Part shown: positions 18,848 to 31,486 of the stretch, in pieces | How the letters are laid out: every line of letters starts with the position of its first letter | Position numbering within the stretch: position 1 is the first letter of the stretch | Source: Mycobacterium spongiae | Lineage (GTDB): Bacteria; Actinomycetota; Actinomycetes; Mycobacteriales; Mycobacteriaceae | Length of the DNA: 64,000 nt | Assembly (NCBI RefSeq): GCF_018278905.1 | Contig: NZ_CP046600.1 | Location: forward strand, 1,984,001-2,048,000 | Direction of reading: 5' to 3' | The notes under the pieces: model-generated | Seen by the model: the letters and a program-made list of their open reading frames with translations, nothing else | Told to the model about the DNA's origin: nothing | Databases searched by the model: none | Made by a program: the position numbers and the translations under genes

Positions 18848-20134
18848 CTAGGTCAACACGAAGTAACGCAGCCACACGTACAGGGCCGCGAGCAGTGTCG
18901 AGACCATGGTGACCACAATGCCTTTGCGGGTGAATTCCCAGAACGAGACGGGAGTGCCTGCACGCCTGGCGATTCCAAGCATGACCACATTGGCACTAGC
19001 TCCGACCGCGGTCAGGTTGCCCCCGAAGTCGGCCCCGAGCGCCAGTGCCCACCACAGGGTGTTGGGGTGCACATTCCCGGGCATCACGTCGATCAGTTCC
19101 GTGACGATTGGTGTCATCGTGGCGACATAGGGAATGTTGTCAATGATGCCGGACACCGGTGCCGAGACGCCGAGTATCGACATCACGGTCAAGAACTCGT
19201 TGCCGCCGGTGGCATCGACGGCTGCGCGCGCGAGGTCATCGATGACGCCGGTCTTCACCAAAGCCCCAACCATCGTGAACAAGCCGGCGAAGAAGAGGAG
19301 CGTCTCCCACTCCACGCCGGATAGGTACTCTGATCGATCCAGTCCGGATATCAGGATGAGGACGCCTGCGCCCAGCAACGCCACGACAGACGGTTGGACA
19401 CCCACCACGGGATGGGAAACGAAGGCCGCGAAGACGAACAGGAGGACCGCGCCGCACTTGATCAGCAGCCGGCGATCGCGGATCGCTTCGCGTTCATCCA
19501 GCGACATGATGTCGGCGACCCGATCGGCTTCGACGGTAATGGGCCCGAACAGCAGGGGTAGGAGGGCGACCAAGGCGGCCAGCACAATGGCCACGATTGG
19601 TGCCATGTGGAGTAAGAAGTCGTTGAACGTCAATCCCGCTCGGCTGGCGATGATGATGTTGGGCGGGTCACCGACCAAGGTCGCCGCGCCCCCGATGTTG
19701 GCGGCGAAGACCTCGGCCATGAGGAATGGCGCCGGGTTGATCGACAAGCGGTCACACACCAACAGCGTGACCGGCGCGATCAACAGCACGGTGGTGACGT
19801 TGTCCAGCATCGCCGACCCGATGGCCATCACCAGGACCAGGAGGATCATGATGCGGCGCGGCGATGCATTGGCGCGTTTGACCGCCCAGATTGCGACATA
19901 TTCGAAAACACCGGTCTGGCGCAGCACGCTGACGATGACCATCATGCCCAGCAGCAGGAAGATGACGTCCCAATCGATTCCTGTTTCCGGCGAATAGAAC
20001 ACATCGCGGGAACCCACGATCCCCGCCGCGAGCATGATTCCGGCGCCGACCAGAGCCACCACGGTCTTGTTGATCCGGTCGCTGGCGATCAGCGCGTAGG
20101 CGGCGACGAATACCGTGACAGCCACGATGCTCAT
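18848..20134 (-). CDS. arsB1: ArsB/NhaD-superfamily ion permease (second copy)
   Basis: Homologue of Rv2685. The 428-residue protein has about 11 membrane segments, with [23 protein letters not shown] in the first half, [31 protein letters not shown] and the repeated [13 protein letters not shown] and [16 protein letters not shown] motifs in the second half, all features of the ArsB/NhaD ion-transporter superfamily. The arsenite label is traditional; substrate is unproven and Na+/H+ antiport is an alternative. It follows its paralogue by 76 bp. Confidence 0.85.
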   Translation of the reverse strand: MSIVAVTVFVAAYALIASDRINKTVVALVGAGIMLAAGIVGSRDVFYSPETGIDWDVIFLLLGMMVIVSVLRQTGVFEYVAIWAVKRANASPRRIMILLVLVMAIGSAMLDNVTTVLLIAPVTLLVCDRLSINPAPFLMAEVFAANIGGAATLVGDPPNIIIASRAGLTFNDFLLHMAPIVAIVLAALVALLPLLFGPITVEADRVADIMSLDEREAIRDRRLLIKCGAVLLFVFAAFVSHPVVGVQPSVVALLGAGVLILISGLDRSEYLSGVEWETLLFFAGLFTMVGALVKTGVIDDLARAAVDATGGNEFLTVMSILGVSAPVSGIIDNIPYVATMTPIVTELIDVMPGNVHPNTLWWALALGADFGGNLTAVGASANVVMLGIARRAGTPVSFWEFTRKGIVVTMVSTLLAALYVWLRYFVLT

Positions 20135-20210
20135 CGGCGATCCTCCGAATCCTCACGACAGGTTGCGCGTTGTGGCTTCCTCGCTACCACAAGTCCGGTG
20201 TGCGCAACGC

Positions 20211-21500
20211 TCAGCCCAACACGAAGTAGCGCACCCAGAGATAGATCGCCGCCAGCACGAATGACATCGTTGTGACCACAATGCCTTTGCGGGTGAATGC
20301 CCAGAACGAGATCGGATTGTCTGCCCGCTTGGCGATGCCCAGAACCACGACGTTGGCGCTGGCCCCAATGGCGGTGAGGTTGCCGCCGAAGTCGGTGCCC
20401 AGCGCGAGGGCCCACCACAGCACGTCCGGGTGGCCCGCATCCGTCAGGACGGGGACCAGCTCGGCGACGATCGGAGTCATAGTCGCCGCATAGGGAACGT
20501 TGTTGACGATCCCGCTGAGCACCAACGATACGGCCAGGATCACCATCGTCGTCAGCAAAGTGTTGCCGTGGGTGGCGGTAATCGCCAGATGCGCCATCTG
20601 CTCGACGACACCCGTCTTGACCAGGGCACCGACCATGACAAACAGGCCCGCGAAGAACAGCAGCGTGTCCCACTCGACGCTGGCTAGGTAGTCGGAATGC
20701 TCCAGCCGGGACACGAAGACCAGGATGCCGGCGCCCAGTAGCGCAACCATCGCCGGCTTCAGATGCAGTGCGGAGCTTGCGACGAACGCCACGAACACCG
20801 CCACCAGCACGACACCGCACTTGATGAGCAGCCCCTGATCGCGAATGGCCTCCTTCTCTTCCAGCGACATGACATCAGCCACCCGGGCCGGATCGGCGTC
20901 GAACGCGCCGGGAAACAGCCGCGGCAGCATGAGGATGAACACCGCCATCACGATGATCACGATCGGCGCCAAATGGATCACGAAGTCGTTGAATGCCAGG
21001 CCGCCCTTGCTGGCGATAACGATATTGGGCGGATCACCGACCAACGTCGCGGTGCCGCCGATGTTCGACGAGAACGCTTCGGCCATCAAGAACGGCACCG
21101 CATTGATCGCCAACCGGTCGCACACCAGCAGCGTGACCGGGGCGATCAGCAAGACCGTGGTGACGTTGTCCAGCAGGGCTGATGCGATCGCGGTGACCAC
21201 AACCAGCAGGATCATGATGCGCAGCGGGGAACCGCCGGCTCGTTTCGCTGCCCAGATCGCGACGTATTCGAACACTCCCGTCTGGCGCAGCACGCTGACG
21301 ATGATCATCATGCCGAGCAGCAAAAAGATGACGTCCCAATCGATTCCGGTCTCGTGGGAGTAGAAGACGTCCTCGGAATCGATGATCGGCAGCGCAACCA
21401 CGATCGCTGCGCCACCCAGCGCCACCAGCGTCTTGTTGACGCGGTCGCTGGCGATGAGCGCGTAGGCCACCACGAAGACAGTGAGCGCGACGATACTCAT
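20211..21500 (-). CDS. arsA: ArsB/NhaD-superfamily ion permease (first copy)
   Basis: Homologue of Rv2684. A 429-residue paralogue of the following gene, aligning without major gaps from [20 protein letters not shown] to the C-terminal WVRYFVL. It keeps the same [18 protein letters not shown] and [16 protein letters not shown] signatures. The name arsA is the historical mycobacterial label: the protein is a permease, not the ArsA ATPase. The two genes look like an old tandem duplication and are probably cotranscribed with the upstream CBS gene. Confidence 0.85.
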   Translation of the reverse strand: MSIVALTVFVVAYALIASDRVNKTLVALGGAAIVVALPIIDSEDVFYSHETGIDWDVIFLLLGMMIIVSVLRQTGVFEYVAIWAAKRAGGSPLRIMILLVVVTAIASALLDNVTTVLLIAPVTLLVCDRLAINAVPFLMAEAFSSNIGGTATLVGDPPNIVIASKGGLAFNDFVIHLAPIVIIVMAVFILMLPRLFPGAFDADPARVADVMSLEEKEAIRDQGLLIKCGVVLVAVFVAFVASSALHLKPAMVALLGAGILVFVSRLEHSDYLASVEWDTLLFFAGLFVMVGALVKTGVVEQMAHLAITATHGNTLLTTMVILAVSLVLSGIVNNVPYAATMTPIVAELVPVLTDAGHPDVLWWALALGTDFGGNLTAIGASANVVVLGIAKRADNPISFWAFTRKGIVVTTMSFVLAAIYLWVRYFVLG

Positions 21501-21552
21501 CGAGTTACCCGTGGTGTTGCTCGCGGAACGCTTATCGTCGAATTTCTTGAGA

Positions 21553-22053
21553 TCAAGGTTTCAGTGCCGCTCCGAGGAGGCGCGATGCCGTGATCACCCC
21601 TTGCAGCCTTCTGTTTTTCACCACCGCGAGTAGCGGGCTGCGCAGCCGCGCCATTCTCGCGGCCACCTCGATGATGGTGTCGTCCGCATCGACTGGAGGA
21701 ACGTCGACCAGGTGCTCCGGCAACACATCAACAACTCGTTTGCCGCTCAACTTTTCCGCGCACCGGTCAGCCATCGATTCATTGAGTACTCCGGCCAGCG
21801 AGGGATCGTCCTGGACGTAGCGCGGCACGAGGAATCGCACCACCTGCGACGCCGGCAGCACCGCGTGCGGTCTGCCGGACTCGTCGATCACCAAGAGCCC
21901 TGGCAAGCGATGCTCAGCGAGCATGCGGGCAGCGTCCAGTGCATTTGAGTTGATGCCTATCGTCGGAAAGTCCTCAGCGATTTCCTCGGCGCGCATAGTG
22001 CGACCATACTTCTGACGCGCACTTGCGGAGTCGCCGAGGGCCACACTCATCAA
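21553..22053 (-). CDS. CBS-domain pair protein
   Basis: Homologue of Rv2683. Up to 166 residues, made of two CBS motifs: the first ending [21 protein letters not shown], the second [21 protein letters not shown] followed by [19 protein letters not shown] pairs bind adenine nucleotides and often control transporters, fitting its place immediately upstream of two permeases in the same direction. Start uncertain: internal ATG at 21996 ([10 protein letters not shown]) is an alternative; the longer form overlaps the upstream open frame of dxs but not the true dxs gene. Confidence 0.82.
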   Translation of the reverse strand: MMSVALGDSASARQKYGRTMRAEEIAEDFPTIGINSNALDAARMLAEHRLPGLLVIDESGRPHAVLPASQVVRFLVPRYVQDDPSLAGVLNESMADRCAEKLSGKRVVDVLPEHLVDVPPVDADDTIIEVAARMARLRSPLLAVVKNRRLQGVITASRLLGAALKP

Positions 22054-22205
22054 ATTTTCTCCGGGGTCGCTGGACTGCTATGCCGACCTGGCTCGCCGGC
22101 TCACCGCAGACCGACGCTACCAAAGGTGGCGTACGGCGCCATTCAGCGCCATTGCGGGGCGAAGTTGATCGTCGGTGGCACCCGTCGGCTGCGTACACTG
22201 GCGGA

Positions 22206-24125
22206 ATGCTGCACAAGATTCGGGGGCCCGCTGATCTGCAGCACCTTACCCAGGCGCAGCTGCGGGGGCTGGCGTGCGAGATCCGCGAGTTCCTGATCAA
22301 CAAGGTCGCCGCCACGGGGGGACACTTGGGGCCCAACCTCGGCGTGGTCGAGCTGACGCTGGCGCTACACCGGGTGTTCGATTCGCCCCACGATCCGATC
22401 ATTTTCGACACCGGCCACCAGTCCTATGTCCACAAGATGTTGACCGGGCGCTGCCAGGAATTCGACACCCTGCGCAAGAAGGGCGGGTTGTCGGGGTATC
22501 CCTCTCGCAGCGAGAGCGAACACGATTGGGTGGAGTCGAGCCACGCTAGCGCGGCATTGTCGTATGCCGATGGATTGGCCAAAGCGTTCGAGTTGACCGG
22601 CCACCGCAACCGGCACGTGGTCGCGGTGGTCGGAGATGGTGCGCTCACCGGCGGCATGTGTTGGGAGGCGCTGAACAACATCGCCGCGTCGAAACGCTCG
22701 GTGGTTGTCGTGGTCAACGACAACGGACGCAGTTACGCGCCGACGATCGGCGGCGTCGCCGACCGGCTGGCCACCCTGCGGTTGCAGCCGGCCTACGAGC
22801 AGATGCTGGAGCAGGGCCGAGACGTCGTGCGCGCGGTGCCGCTGGTGGGCGAGATCTGGTACCGCTTCCTGCACAGCGTCAAAGCGGGCATCAAGGACTC
22901 GCTGTCGCCCCAATTGTTGTTCACCGACCTCGGCCTGAAGTACGTCGGCCCGGTCGACGGTCACGACGAGCGGGCGGTGGAGGTTGCGTTGCGCAGCGCC
23001 CGCGGCTTTGGCGCCCCGGTACTCGTGCACGTGGTTACTCGCAAAGGCATGGGCTACCCTCCGGCGGAGGCCGACGAGGCCGAGCAGATGCACTCCACGG
23101 TCCCGATCGACCCGGCGACCGGCAAAGCCACCAAGACCGCGGGCCCCGGGTGGACGGCGACCTTTTCCGACACGCTCATCGAGCACGCCCAACATCGCCG
23201 CGACATTGTGGCCATCACCGCGGCCATGCCCGGTCCCACCGGTCTGACGGCATTCGGGGAGCGTTTTCCGGATCGATTGTTCGATGTCGGCATCGCCGAG
23301 CAACATGCGATGACGTCGGCGGCGGGGCTCGCCATGGGCGGAATGCACCCGGTGGTGGCGATTTACTCGACGTTCCTCAACCGGGCGTTCGACCAGATCA
23401 TGATGGATGTGGCGCTGCATAAGTTGCCTGTCACCATGGTGCTCGACCGGGCCGGGATTACCGGCTCGGATGGTGCCAGCCACAACGGTATGTGGGACTT
23501 GTCGATGCTCGGCATCGTGCCCGGCCTCCGGGTCGCCGCGCCCCGCGACGCCGCCCGGTTGCGCGAAGAACTCGGCGAGGCACTCGACATCGACGACGGC
23601 CCTACGGCCATTCGATTCCCTAAAGGTGCTGTGGGCGAAGATATTCCGGCCATCGAGCGGCGGGGAGGCGTGGATGTGCTCGCGGCGCCGGCGGCCGGGG
23701 TGGGAAACGATGTGCTGCTGGTGGTCGTCGGTGCGTTCGCGCCGATGGCGTTGGCGGCGGCAAAGCTGCTGCACAGCCACGGGATCGGAGTGACAGTGAT
23801 CGACCCGCGTTGGGTGCTACCCGTCTCCGACGGTGTTGGCGAACTTGCCGCACAGCACAAGCTGGTCGTGACCTTGGAGGACAACGGGATCAACGGCGGG
23901 GTGGGATCGGCGGTGTCCGCGGCGCTGCGGCGTGCGGACACGCACGTGCCCTGCCGCGACATCGGGTTGCCGCAGGAGTTCTACGCCCACGCTGCCCGGG
24001 GTGAGGTGTTGGCCGATCTGGGGCTCACCGACCAGGATGTCGCTCGGCGGATTACCGGATGGGTTGCCGCCCTCAGTCCCGACGTCTCCGCGTCCGACGC
24101 CGAGCTGCCAGAACATCTCGACTAG
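22206..24125 (+). CDS. dxs: 1-deoxy-D-xylulose-5-phosphate synthase
   Basis: First enzyme of the MEP isoprenoid pathway: condenses pyruvate with glyceraldehyde 3-phosphate, thiamine-diphosphate dependent. From the ATG at 22206 the protein is 639 residues. Visible are [16 protein letters not shown], the ThDP/Mg motif [16 protein letters not shown] (about 146-161), the transketolase-type central domain with [15 protein letters not shown], and [15 protein letters not shown] with the C-terminal transketolase domain ending in a LEDNGINGG region. Divergent from the CBS gene. Confidence 0.96.
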   Translation: MLHKIRGPADLQHLTQAQLRGLACEIREFLINKVAATGGHLGPNLGVVELTLALHRVFDSPHDPIIFDTGHQSYVHKMLTGRCQEFDTLRKKGGLSGYPSRSESEHDWVESSHASAALSYADGLAKAFELTGHRNRHVVAVVGDGALTGGMCWEALNNIAASKRSVVVVVNDNGRSYAPTIGGVADRLATLRLQPAYEQMLEQGRDVVRAVPLVGEIWYRFLHSVKAGIKDSLSPQLLFTDLGLKYVGPVDGHDERAVEVALRSARGFGAPVLVHVVTRKGMGYPPAEADEAEQMHSTVPIDPATGKATKTAGPGWTATFSDTLIEHAQHRRDIVAITAAMPGPTGLTAFGERFPDRLFDVGIAEQHAMTSAAGLAMGGMHPVVAIYSTFLNRAFDQIMMDVALHKLPVTMVLDRAGITGSDGASHNGMWDLSMLGIVPGLRVAAPRDAARLREELGEALDIDDGPTAIRFPKGAVGEDIPAIERRGGVDVLAAPAAGVGNDVLLVVVGAFAPMALAAAKLLHSHGIGVTVIDPRWVLPVSDGVGELAAQHKLVVTLEDNGINGGVGSAVSAALRRADTHVPCRDIGLPQEFYAHAARGEVLADLGLTDQDVARRITGWVAALSPDVSASDAELPEHLD

Positions 24126-24130
24126 CCGGC

Positions 24131-25447
24131 TCACCCGGATTTGCCAGTGTCACCGTCGGCATCGGTGTCGGCGGTTCCGGCCTGTGTCAACGCCGCCGCC
24201 AGTACCGGCACCACGAGTTCTCGCTGCCAGGCTCGTGCTTGGCCGGCGCGCAGGACCTCGTGGACCGTTTCGACGGGGTCCCCGGGTTCGGCCCAGTCCC
24301 AACACAGTCGCCGCACCAGTTCCGGTGCGACCAAGTTCTCCGTCGGTACCTCGACGCGTTGGGACACCTCCGCCAGGGCGGTTCGGGCCGCACCGAGCCG
24401 CGTCGCGGCATCGGGCTTTCGTCTGCCCCAACGGGCCGCAGGCGGCGGGCCGTTGGCCGGCTCGGCGATCTCGGGCGGATCGTGGTTTTGTCGGGCTGCC
24501 TCCAGTGCGGCCAGCCACATCGATGCACTGCGGCGTTGGTTGCGCCCGCCGAACACCGGTAAGGCGATGAGGTCGTCCATGGACTTCGGGTCGGCTACCG
24601 CGGCCTCGATGATCGCCGAATCCGGCAAGATCCGGCGGGGCGCGATGTCGCGGCGCTGCGCGACGCGGTCGCGCGCCAACCACAACTCGCGCACCGCGGC
24701 CAGGCCCCGCCGGTCATGCACGCGATGGATGCCCGAGGTCCGTCGCCAGCGGTCCCGCCGGACCGCCGGTGTGCCTGTGCGGGTATCGGCATTCCGCAGA
24801 TGTTCAAATTCCTGCGCGGCCCAGTCGGTTTTCCCGTGCTGGGACAGCACCTCCGAAATCGCGGCGCGCAGTTCGATCAGCACCTCGACGTCCAGCGCTG
24901 CGTAGTTCAGCCAGGCCGACGGCAGCGGGCGCTTGGACCAATCCGCCGCCCCGTGCCCTTTGGCCAATCCCAGCCCCAGCAGGCGCTGCACCATGGCGGC
25001 CAGGTTGACCCGGTCAAACCCGGCAAGGCGTCCGGCGAGTTCGGTGTCGTAGAGCGCCGGTGGCCGCATGCCCACTTCGTCCAGACAGGGCAGATCCTGG
25101 TCTGCGGCGTGCAGGATCCATTCATCTTGGCTGAGCACATCGGCGACGGGCCGCAGCACGGTCAGCGGGTCTTCGCCGTGGCTCACCGGGTCGATGAGCA
25201 CCGTGCCGGCCTCGGCCCGCCGGATCTGAATGAGGTAGGCCCGATTGGAGTAGCGGAAACCCGACGCCCGCTCGGCGTCCACCGCAAACGGTCCGTTGCC
25301 GCGGCCCAGGAGTGCCGCGGCGGCCTCGATCTGGCTCGCTGTCACGGCGAGATCCGGCACCCCATTGGCGGGGTGTAGTAGCGGGGTGGGGTCGGGTTCG
25401 GCGCTGGCGGGCGAAGCGGCCGCCTCGGGGGACAGCTCCGGGCTCAT
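24131..25447 (-). CDS. RNase D-like 3'-5' exonuclease with HRDC domain
   Basis: Homologue of Rv2681, same length (438 residues). The exonuclease domain (about 30-215) has the DEDD motifs: FAVDAERASGFRY (with D and E of Exo I), ILHAADQDLPCL (Exo II), and LNYAALDVEVLIEL (Exo III, Y-x3-D type). An HRDC domain follows at about 240-320 (LAAVRELWLARDRVAQRRDI). Predicted to trim structured RNA 3' ends. Stop lies 6 bp from the convergent dxs stop. Downstream of the DUF3000 gene, probably one transcript. Confidence 0.88.
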   Translation of the reverse strand: MSPELSPEAAASPASAEPDPTPLLHPANGVPDLAVTASQIEAAAALLGRGNGPFAVDAERASGFRYSNRAYLIQIRRAEAGTVLIDPVSHGEDPLTVLRPVADVLSQDEWILHAADQDLPCLDEVGMRPPALYDTELAGRLAGFDRVNLAAMVQRLLGLGLAKGHGAADWSKRPLPSAWLNYAALDVEVLIELRAAISEVLSQHGKTDWAAQEFEHLRNADTRTGTPAVRRDRWRRTSGIHRVHDRRGLAAVRELWLARDRVAQRRDIAPRRILPDSAIIEAAVADPKSMDDLIALPVFGGRNQRRSASMWLAALEAARQNHDPPEIAEPANGPPPAARWGRRKPDAATRLGAARTALAEVSQRVEVPTENLVAPELVRRLCWDWAEPGDPVETVHEVLRAGQARAWQRELVVPVLAAALTQAGTADTDADGDTGKSG

Positions 25448-25448
25448 G

Positions 25449-26030
25449 TCAGGCGCGCGACCGCGAGCTAAGGTCGGTGACCCCGGCCGGCGGCAGGCCC
25501 GCAGCGTGCTCTAGGACATCACAGAACGCTTCGACATGGGAGCCCACATCTGGTGTGGTCGCCGTCCAGGACGCCCGTAGCTCCAGCTGATGAGCGCGCG
25601 CCGGCCCGGAGATATCGCCGTAGCGCACCGACGTGGTGGCGGTGACCGTGCCGCCCAAAGCGGTCATCTGCTCAGTGTGCGACGCCAACCCATCGACCAG
25701 CCAACTCCACGCCACCTCCGGCAGCAGGGGATCGATGGCCTCGTGGGAATCCAGGTCAGCCTGGATATAGGCGACCAGCCGGATGTTGCCATCCCATGCC
25801 TCGGAGCCGTCCGGGTCGTAGAGAAGGATCAACCGGCCGAACGCGTCGCCTTCGGAGCATTCCGGCACGATTTCGACATCGGGATGCTTGACCTCGGCCC
25901 CGAGCGCGTAGCTGTACGGTGCGAGCCGCTGAGGTGGGCGGATCGGGCCGAGCTCGATCTCGGGCCGCACGCTGACGGTACTCATGGCCGCTACCGCCTC
26001 GCGGAATGGGGCCGGTTCGGCTGACGTCAC
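25449..26030 (-). CDS. DUF3000 protein
   Basis: Homologue of Rv2680. From the GTG at 26030 it is 193 residues: AEPAPFREAVAAMSTV, PPQRLAPYSYALGAEV, and a C-terminal half with LLPEVAWSWLVDGL and RAHQLELRASWT. The family is actinobacterial and always sits before the RNase D-like gene, as here (stop 1 bp from its start). Function unknown. Start is uncertain; in-frame starts exist up to 26147. Confidence 0.8.
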   Translation of the reverse strand: MTSAEPAPFREAVAAMSTVSVRPEIELGPIRPPQRLAPYSYALGAEVKHPDVEIVPECSEGDAFGRLILLYDPDGSEAWDGNIRLVAYIQADLDSHEAIDPLLPEVAWSWLVDGLASHTEQMTALGGTVTATTSVRYGDISGPARAHQLELRASWTATTPDVGSHVEAFCDVLEHAAGLPPAGVTDLSSRSRA

Positions 26031-26219
26031 GAGCGCCGCTCCTCTCCTCCCCACAGTGGGTGGTATCCCCACGTCGGCGGGTACGTCGTCGGCGCGGGTC
26101 ACCTCATTCGACGTTAGACCCATCCGGCGGCACGCGCAGACAGGCACGCCGTGCGGTGTGACGAGGGCGTATCGGTGGGGCGACTAGGGCTTATCGGAAG
26201 ACCGGGGTTTATCGGAGGC

Positions 26220-27026
26220 TTATCGGACGTCGTGTTCGGTGAATCGTGCGGGACGCTTCTCGCGCAGCGCAGCCAAGCCTTCGGCGACGTCGGGGCCGCT
26301 GAACCCGATGAATTCCAGGCCGAGCGAGGTCTCGAAGGTGGGGCCGAACGTGCGGTACCACTGATTGAGGCTGCGCTTGGTCCACCGGATCGCGTCTTGG
26401 GCACCATGGGCCAAACGCTCCGCTAGGCGCGTTGCGGTGGGCAGCACTTCGTCGTCGTCGACGCAGGTGGAGACCAGGCCGATGCGCTCAGCCTCCTCGC
26501 CGGAGAGGGTCTCGCAGGTGAGCAGGTAGTACTTCGCCTTGGCCATGCCCACCAGCAGCGGCCAGCAGATCGCGGCATGGTCGCCGGCGGCTACGCCGAG
26601 TTTGGTGTGCCCGTCGATGATCTTCGCGGTCCGGCTTGCCACCGAGATGTCGGCGAGCAAGGCGACCACCAGCCCCGCGCCGACGGCGGGGCCCCGGATG
26701 GCCGAGACTACCGGTTTGTCCAGGTTGACCAGGTTGAGCACCAGATCACGAGCCTCGTGCAAGATCCGAATCCGGCCCTCGTAGTCGCCCATGGTCTCTT
26801 CGATCAGGTCGAAGCTGCCGCCTGAGGAAAACGCCCGCCCCTCGCCGCGGACGAGGACCACGCGCACGGCAGGATCGCGCCCGATCGTCGGCCAGATGGC
26901 GGCGAGGTCGCGGTGCATCTGCGGTCCTACCGAGTTCAGCCCGGGCGCGTCGAGAACCAGACTGAGCACGCCATCGCCGTGGGGTTCGCAGCGCAGGCTG
27001 GGGAACTCGTCGTACGTGGCCGGCAT
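26220..27026 (-). CDS. echA15: Enoyl-CoA hydratase/isomerase family protein
   Basis: Homologue of Rv2679. Crotonase fold, 268 residues, with the oxyanion-hole stretches [17 protein letters not shown] (about 63-79) and [23 protein letters not shown] (about 107-129). The usual catalytic glutamates of hydratases are not both evident, so hydratase, isomerase or another crotonase activity is possible. Hydrates or rearranges acyl-CoA in lipid breakdown; true substrate unknown. Divergent from hemE with 52 bp between starts. Confidence 0.87.
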   Translation of the reverse strand: MPATYDEFPSLRCEPHGDGVLSLVLDAPGLNSVGPQMHRDLAAIWPTIGRDPAVRVVLVRGEGRAFSSGGSFDLIEETMGDYEGRIRILHEARDLVLNLVNLDKPVVSAIRGPAVGAGLVVALLADISVASRTAKIIDGHTKLGVAAGDHAAICWPLLVGMAKAKYYLLTCETLSGEEAERIGLVSTCVDDDEVLPTATRLAERLAHGAQDAIRWTKRSLNQWYRTFGPTFETSLGLEFIGFSGPDVAEGLAALREKRPARFTEHDVR

Positions 27027-27078
27027 CGTGATGATGTTACGCAGGTGCAGTCTTGTGCTCGTGGCAGCATTGAAGCCA

Positions 27079-28151
27079 ATGGATACTGGTGCGCCTACCC
27101 GTCGTGAGCTTCCGCAGTCGCCCTACCTGGCCGCGGTCGCCGGCCGCAAACCCAGTCGCATACCGGTGTGGTTCATGCGGCAGGCCGGCCGCTCACTGCC
27201 CGAATACCGAGCCTTGCGGGAACGCCACAGCATGCTGGCCGCCTGCTTCGAGCCGGAAGTGGCCTGCGAGATCACCCTGCAGCCGACACGGCGCTACGAG
27301 GTGGACGCGGCGATCCTGTTCTCCGACATCGTGGTGCCGCTGCGCGCCGCCGGCGTCGATTTGGACATCGTCGCCGACGTCGGCCCGGTGATCGCCGACC
27401 CGGTGCGCACCGCCGGCGACATCGACTCGCTGAAACCCCTTGATCCGCAGGCGATTGCGCCGGTGTTCGAGGCGGTTTCGCTCTTGGTCGGCGCGCTGGG
27501 CGAGGTTCCGTTGATCGGTTTCGCCGGTGCGCCGTTCACGCTGGCCTCCTACCTCGTCGAGGGTGGACCGAGTCGGCACCACGCCCGGACCAAGGCGATG
27601 ATGCTGTCCGAACCGCAGAGCTGGCATGACCTGATGACCAAGCTGACCGACCTGACCATCGCGGCCCTGCGTGGCCAGATCGGCGCCGGGGTGGACGCGA
27701 TCCAGCTGTTCGACTCCTGGGCCGGGACACTGTCGTTGGCCGACTACCGGCAGCATGTGCAGCCGTACAGCGCCCGAGTGTTTGGCGCGTTGGCCGATTC
27801 CGGCGTACCCATGACGCACTTTGGGGTCGGGACCGCGGAACTGCTCGGCGCCATGTCGGAGGCGGTGCAGCGAGGCGGCGGGGCCGCCGCGGTCGGGGTG
27901 GACTGGCGCACAACACTGACCGATGCCGCCGCCCGGGTCGAAGCCGGCACCGCAGTGCAGGGCAACCTCGATCCGGTGGTGTTGATGGCGGGCTGGCCGG
28001 CGGTGGAACGCGCCGCGAGGTCCGTCGTCGACGACGGCCGTCGCGCCGTGGACGCGGGTGCGGCCGGATACGTGTTCAACCTCGGCCATGGGGTGCTGCC
28101 TGAGACTGATCCCGGGGTGCTGGCCGAGCTGGTTTGTCTCGTCCACTCGCT

Positions 28152-28155
<4 letters not shown>
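27079..28155 (+). CDS. hemE: Uroporphyrinogen decarboxylase
   Basis: Converts uroporphyrinogen III to coproporphyrinogen III in heme synthesis. The 358-residue chain has the N-terminal signature [16 protein letters not shown], the catalytic aspartate in [37 protein letters not shown], and [16 protein letters not shown] near the end. ATG at 27079 matches the family length; the open frame upstream is spurious. First gene of a hemE-hemY-hemQ operon with an ATGA overlap to hemY. Confidence 0.96.
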
Positions 28156-30220
<2,065 letters not shown>

Positions 30221-30226
30221 TCCGAG

Positions 30227-30280
30227 CTTCTACCCCGGCAGAAACTTCTACCCCGGCAGAAACTTCTACAGCGGCAGAAA
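30227..30280 (+). repeat. Three tandem 18-bp repeats before the methyltransferase gene
   Basis: CTTCTACCCCGGCAGAAA occurs at 30227-30244 and 30245-30262, and a copy with one or two changes (CTTCTACAGCGGCAGAAA) at 30263-30280. The array fills nearly the whole 70-bp gap between hemQ and the next gene and ends 10 bases before its GTG, so it overlaps the ribosome-binding region. Confidence 0.85.
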
Positions 30281-30290
30281 CGAGGAGCGC

Positions 30291-31040
30291 GTGACCCAAT
30301 TCGACCCGACCGATCCCACCCGTTTCGAGGAGATGTACCGCGACGGCCGCGTCGCACACGGCCTTCCCGCCGCCACGCCGTGGGACATCGGCGGCCCGCA
30401 ACCGGTCGTCCAGCAACTCGTGGCGCTCGGCGCGATCAAAGGCGAGGTGCTCGACCCGGGAACCGGGCCGGGTCACCACGCGATCTACTACGCCTCCAAG
30501 GGATACTCCGTCACCGGCGTCGACGGGTCGGCAGCCGCGATCGAGCGGGCGCGCGAGAACGCACGCCAGGCCCGGGTATCGGTGGACTTCCAGGTGGCCG
30601 ACGCCACGAAGCTCGAGGGACTGGACAACCGGTTTGACACCGTCGTCGACTGCGCTTTCTTCCACACCTTCAGCACGGAGCCGGAGCTGCAGAAGTCATA
30701 TATGCAGGCCTTGCGCCGGGCTACCAAACCGGGTGCGCGCCTATACATGTACGAATTCGGCGCTCACAACGTCAATGGCCTCAGCCCGATCCGCTCGCTG
30801 TCCGAGGACGACTTCCGCAATGTACTGCCCGTCGGCGGCTGGGAGATCACCTACATGGGTCCGACGACCTACCGGGCGACGGTGAACCTCGAGACCTTGC
30901 AGGAGATGGCGGCACGCAACCCCGATCTAGCGGACGCGGTCGAGCGTACGGCGGAGCGGATCCGGGTTATCGAACCGTGGCTGGTCGACGGCGTGGTGCA
31001 CATGGCGTTTTGGGAGGTCCACGCCACACGAATGGACTGA
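30291..31040 (+). CDS. SAM-dependent class I methyltransferase
   Basis: Homologue of Rv2675c. The 249-residue protein has motif I VLDPGTGPGHHAIYYASKG (about 50-68), motif II GVDGSAAAIERAR, and motif post-II FDTVVDCAFFHTF. Acceptor unknown; thiopurine- or tellurite-type small-molecule methyltransferases share this architecture. GTG start with GAGGAGCG just upstream. Near the heme operon in the same direction but separated by the 18-bp repeats. Confidence 0.88.
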   Translation: MTQFDPTDPTRFEEMYRDGRVAHGLPAATPWDIGGPQPVVQQLVALGAIKGEVLDPGTGPGHHAIYYASKGYSVTGVDGSAAAIERARENARQARVSVDFQVADATKLEGLDNRFDTVVDCAFFHTFSTEPELQKSYMQALRRATKPGARLYMYEFGAHNVNGLSPIRSLSEDDFRNVLPVGGWEITYMGPTTYRATVNLETLQEMAARNPDLADAVERTAERIRVIEPWLVDGVVHMAFWEVHATRMD

Positions 31041-31054
31041 CGCCCCTGGTGCGC

Positions 31055-31486
31055 CTATTCGGCGGTGGGTACCAGTTGCAGCGAGATCGAGTTGATGCAA
31101 TAGCGAAGGTCCGTCGGTGTGGGATAACCCTCGCCGGCGAACACGTGGCCGAGGTGGCTGTGACAGTTCGCGCAGAGCACTTCGGTGCGCAGTTGGCCCA
31201 GCGAGTGGTCGGGACGCAGGATCACCGCATCAGTGCTCGACGGGTCGAAGAACGACGGCCAGCCGCAGTGTGACTCGAACTTCTCTGTGCTGCGGAACAA
31301 TTCGGCGCCGCAGGCCCGGCACTGGTAGACGCCCTCGGTCTTGGTGTCGGTATATCGACCGATGAACGGCGGCTCGGTACCGGCGCGGCGCAACACATCA
31401 AACTCTTGCGGGTTGAGCCTGCGACGCCATTCGTCATCGGACAGCTGCAGCTTGGGTCGCCCCGAGGTCGGATCCGAGGAGGTCAT
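31055..31486 (-). CDS. msrB: Peptide-methionine (R)-S-oxide reductase
   Basis: Repairs methionine-R-sulfoxide in proteins. The 143-residue product has a zinc site C56-x2-C59 and C105-x2-C108, and the catalytic cysteine C130 in LRYCINSISL. HCGWPSFFDP and HSHLGHVF are the family signatures. It overlaps the upstream aftC? No: it is read just before aftC, whose own start lies 1.3 kb upstream on the same strand; here msrB ATG overlaps the aftC stop by a few bases, so the two are one transcript. Confidence 0.95.
   Translation of the reverse strand: MTSSDPTSGRPKLQLSDDEWRRRLNPQEFDVLRRAGTEPPFIGRYTDTKTEGVYQCRACGAELFRSTEKFESHCGWPSFFDPSSTDAVILRPDHSLGQLRTEVLCANCHSHLGHVFAGEGYPTPTDLRYCINSISLQLVPTAE

Noticed and set aside
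22365..23780. Minus-strand open frame of 471 codons opposite dxs
   Set aside because: Shadow of a G/C-rich gene; dxs motifs on the plus strand are unambiguous and the antisense product has no domain character.
26191..26227. Three TTATCGGA copies near the echA15 stop as a regulatory array
   Set aside because: Spacing is irregular (18 and 11 bp), one copy lies at the stop codon, and such short repeats are expected by chance often enough.
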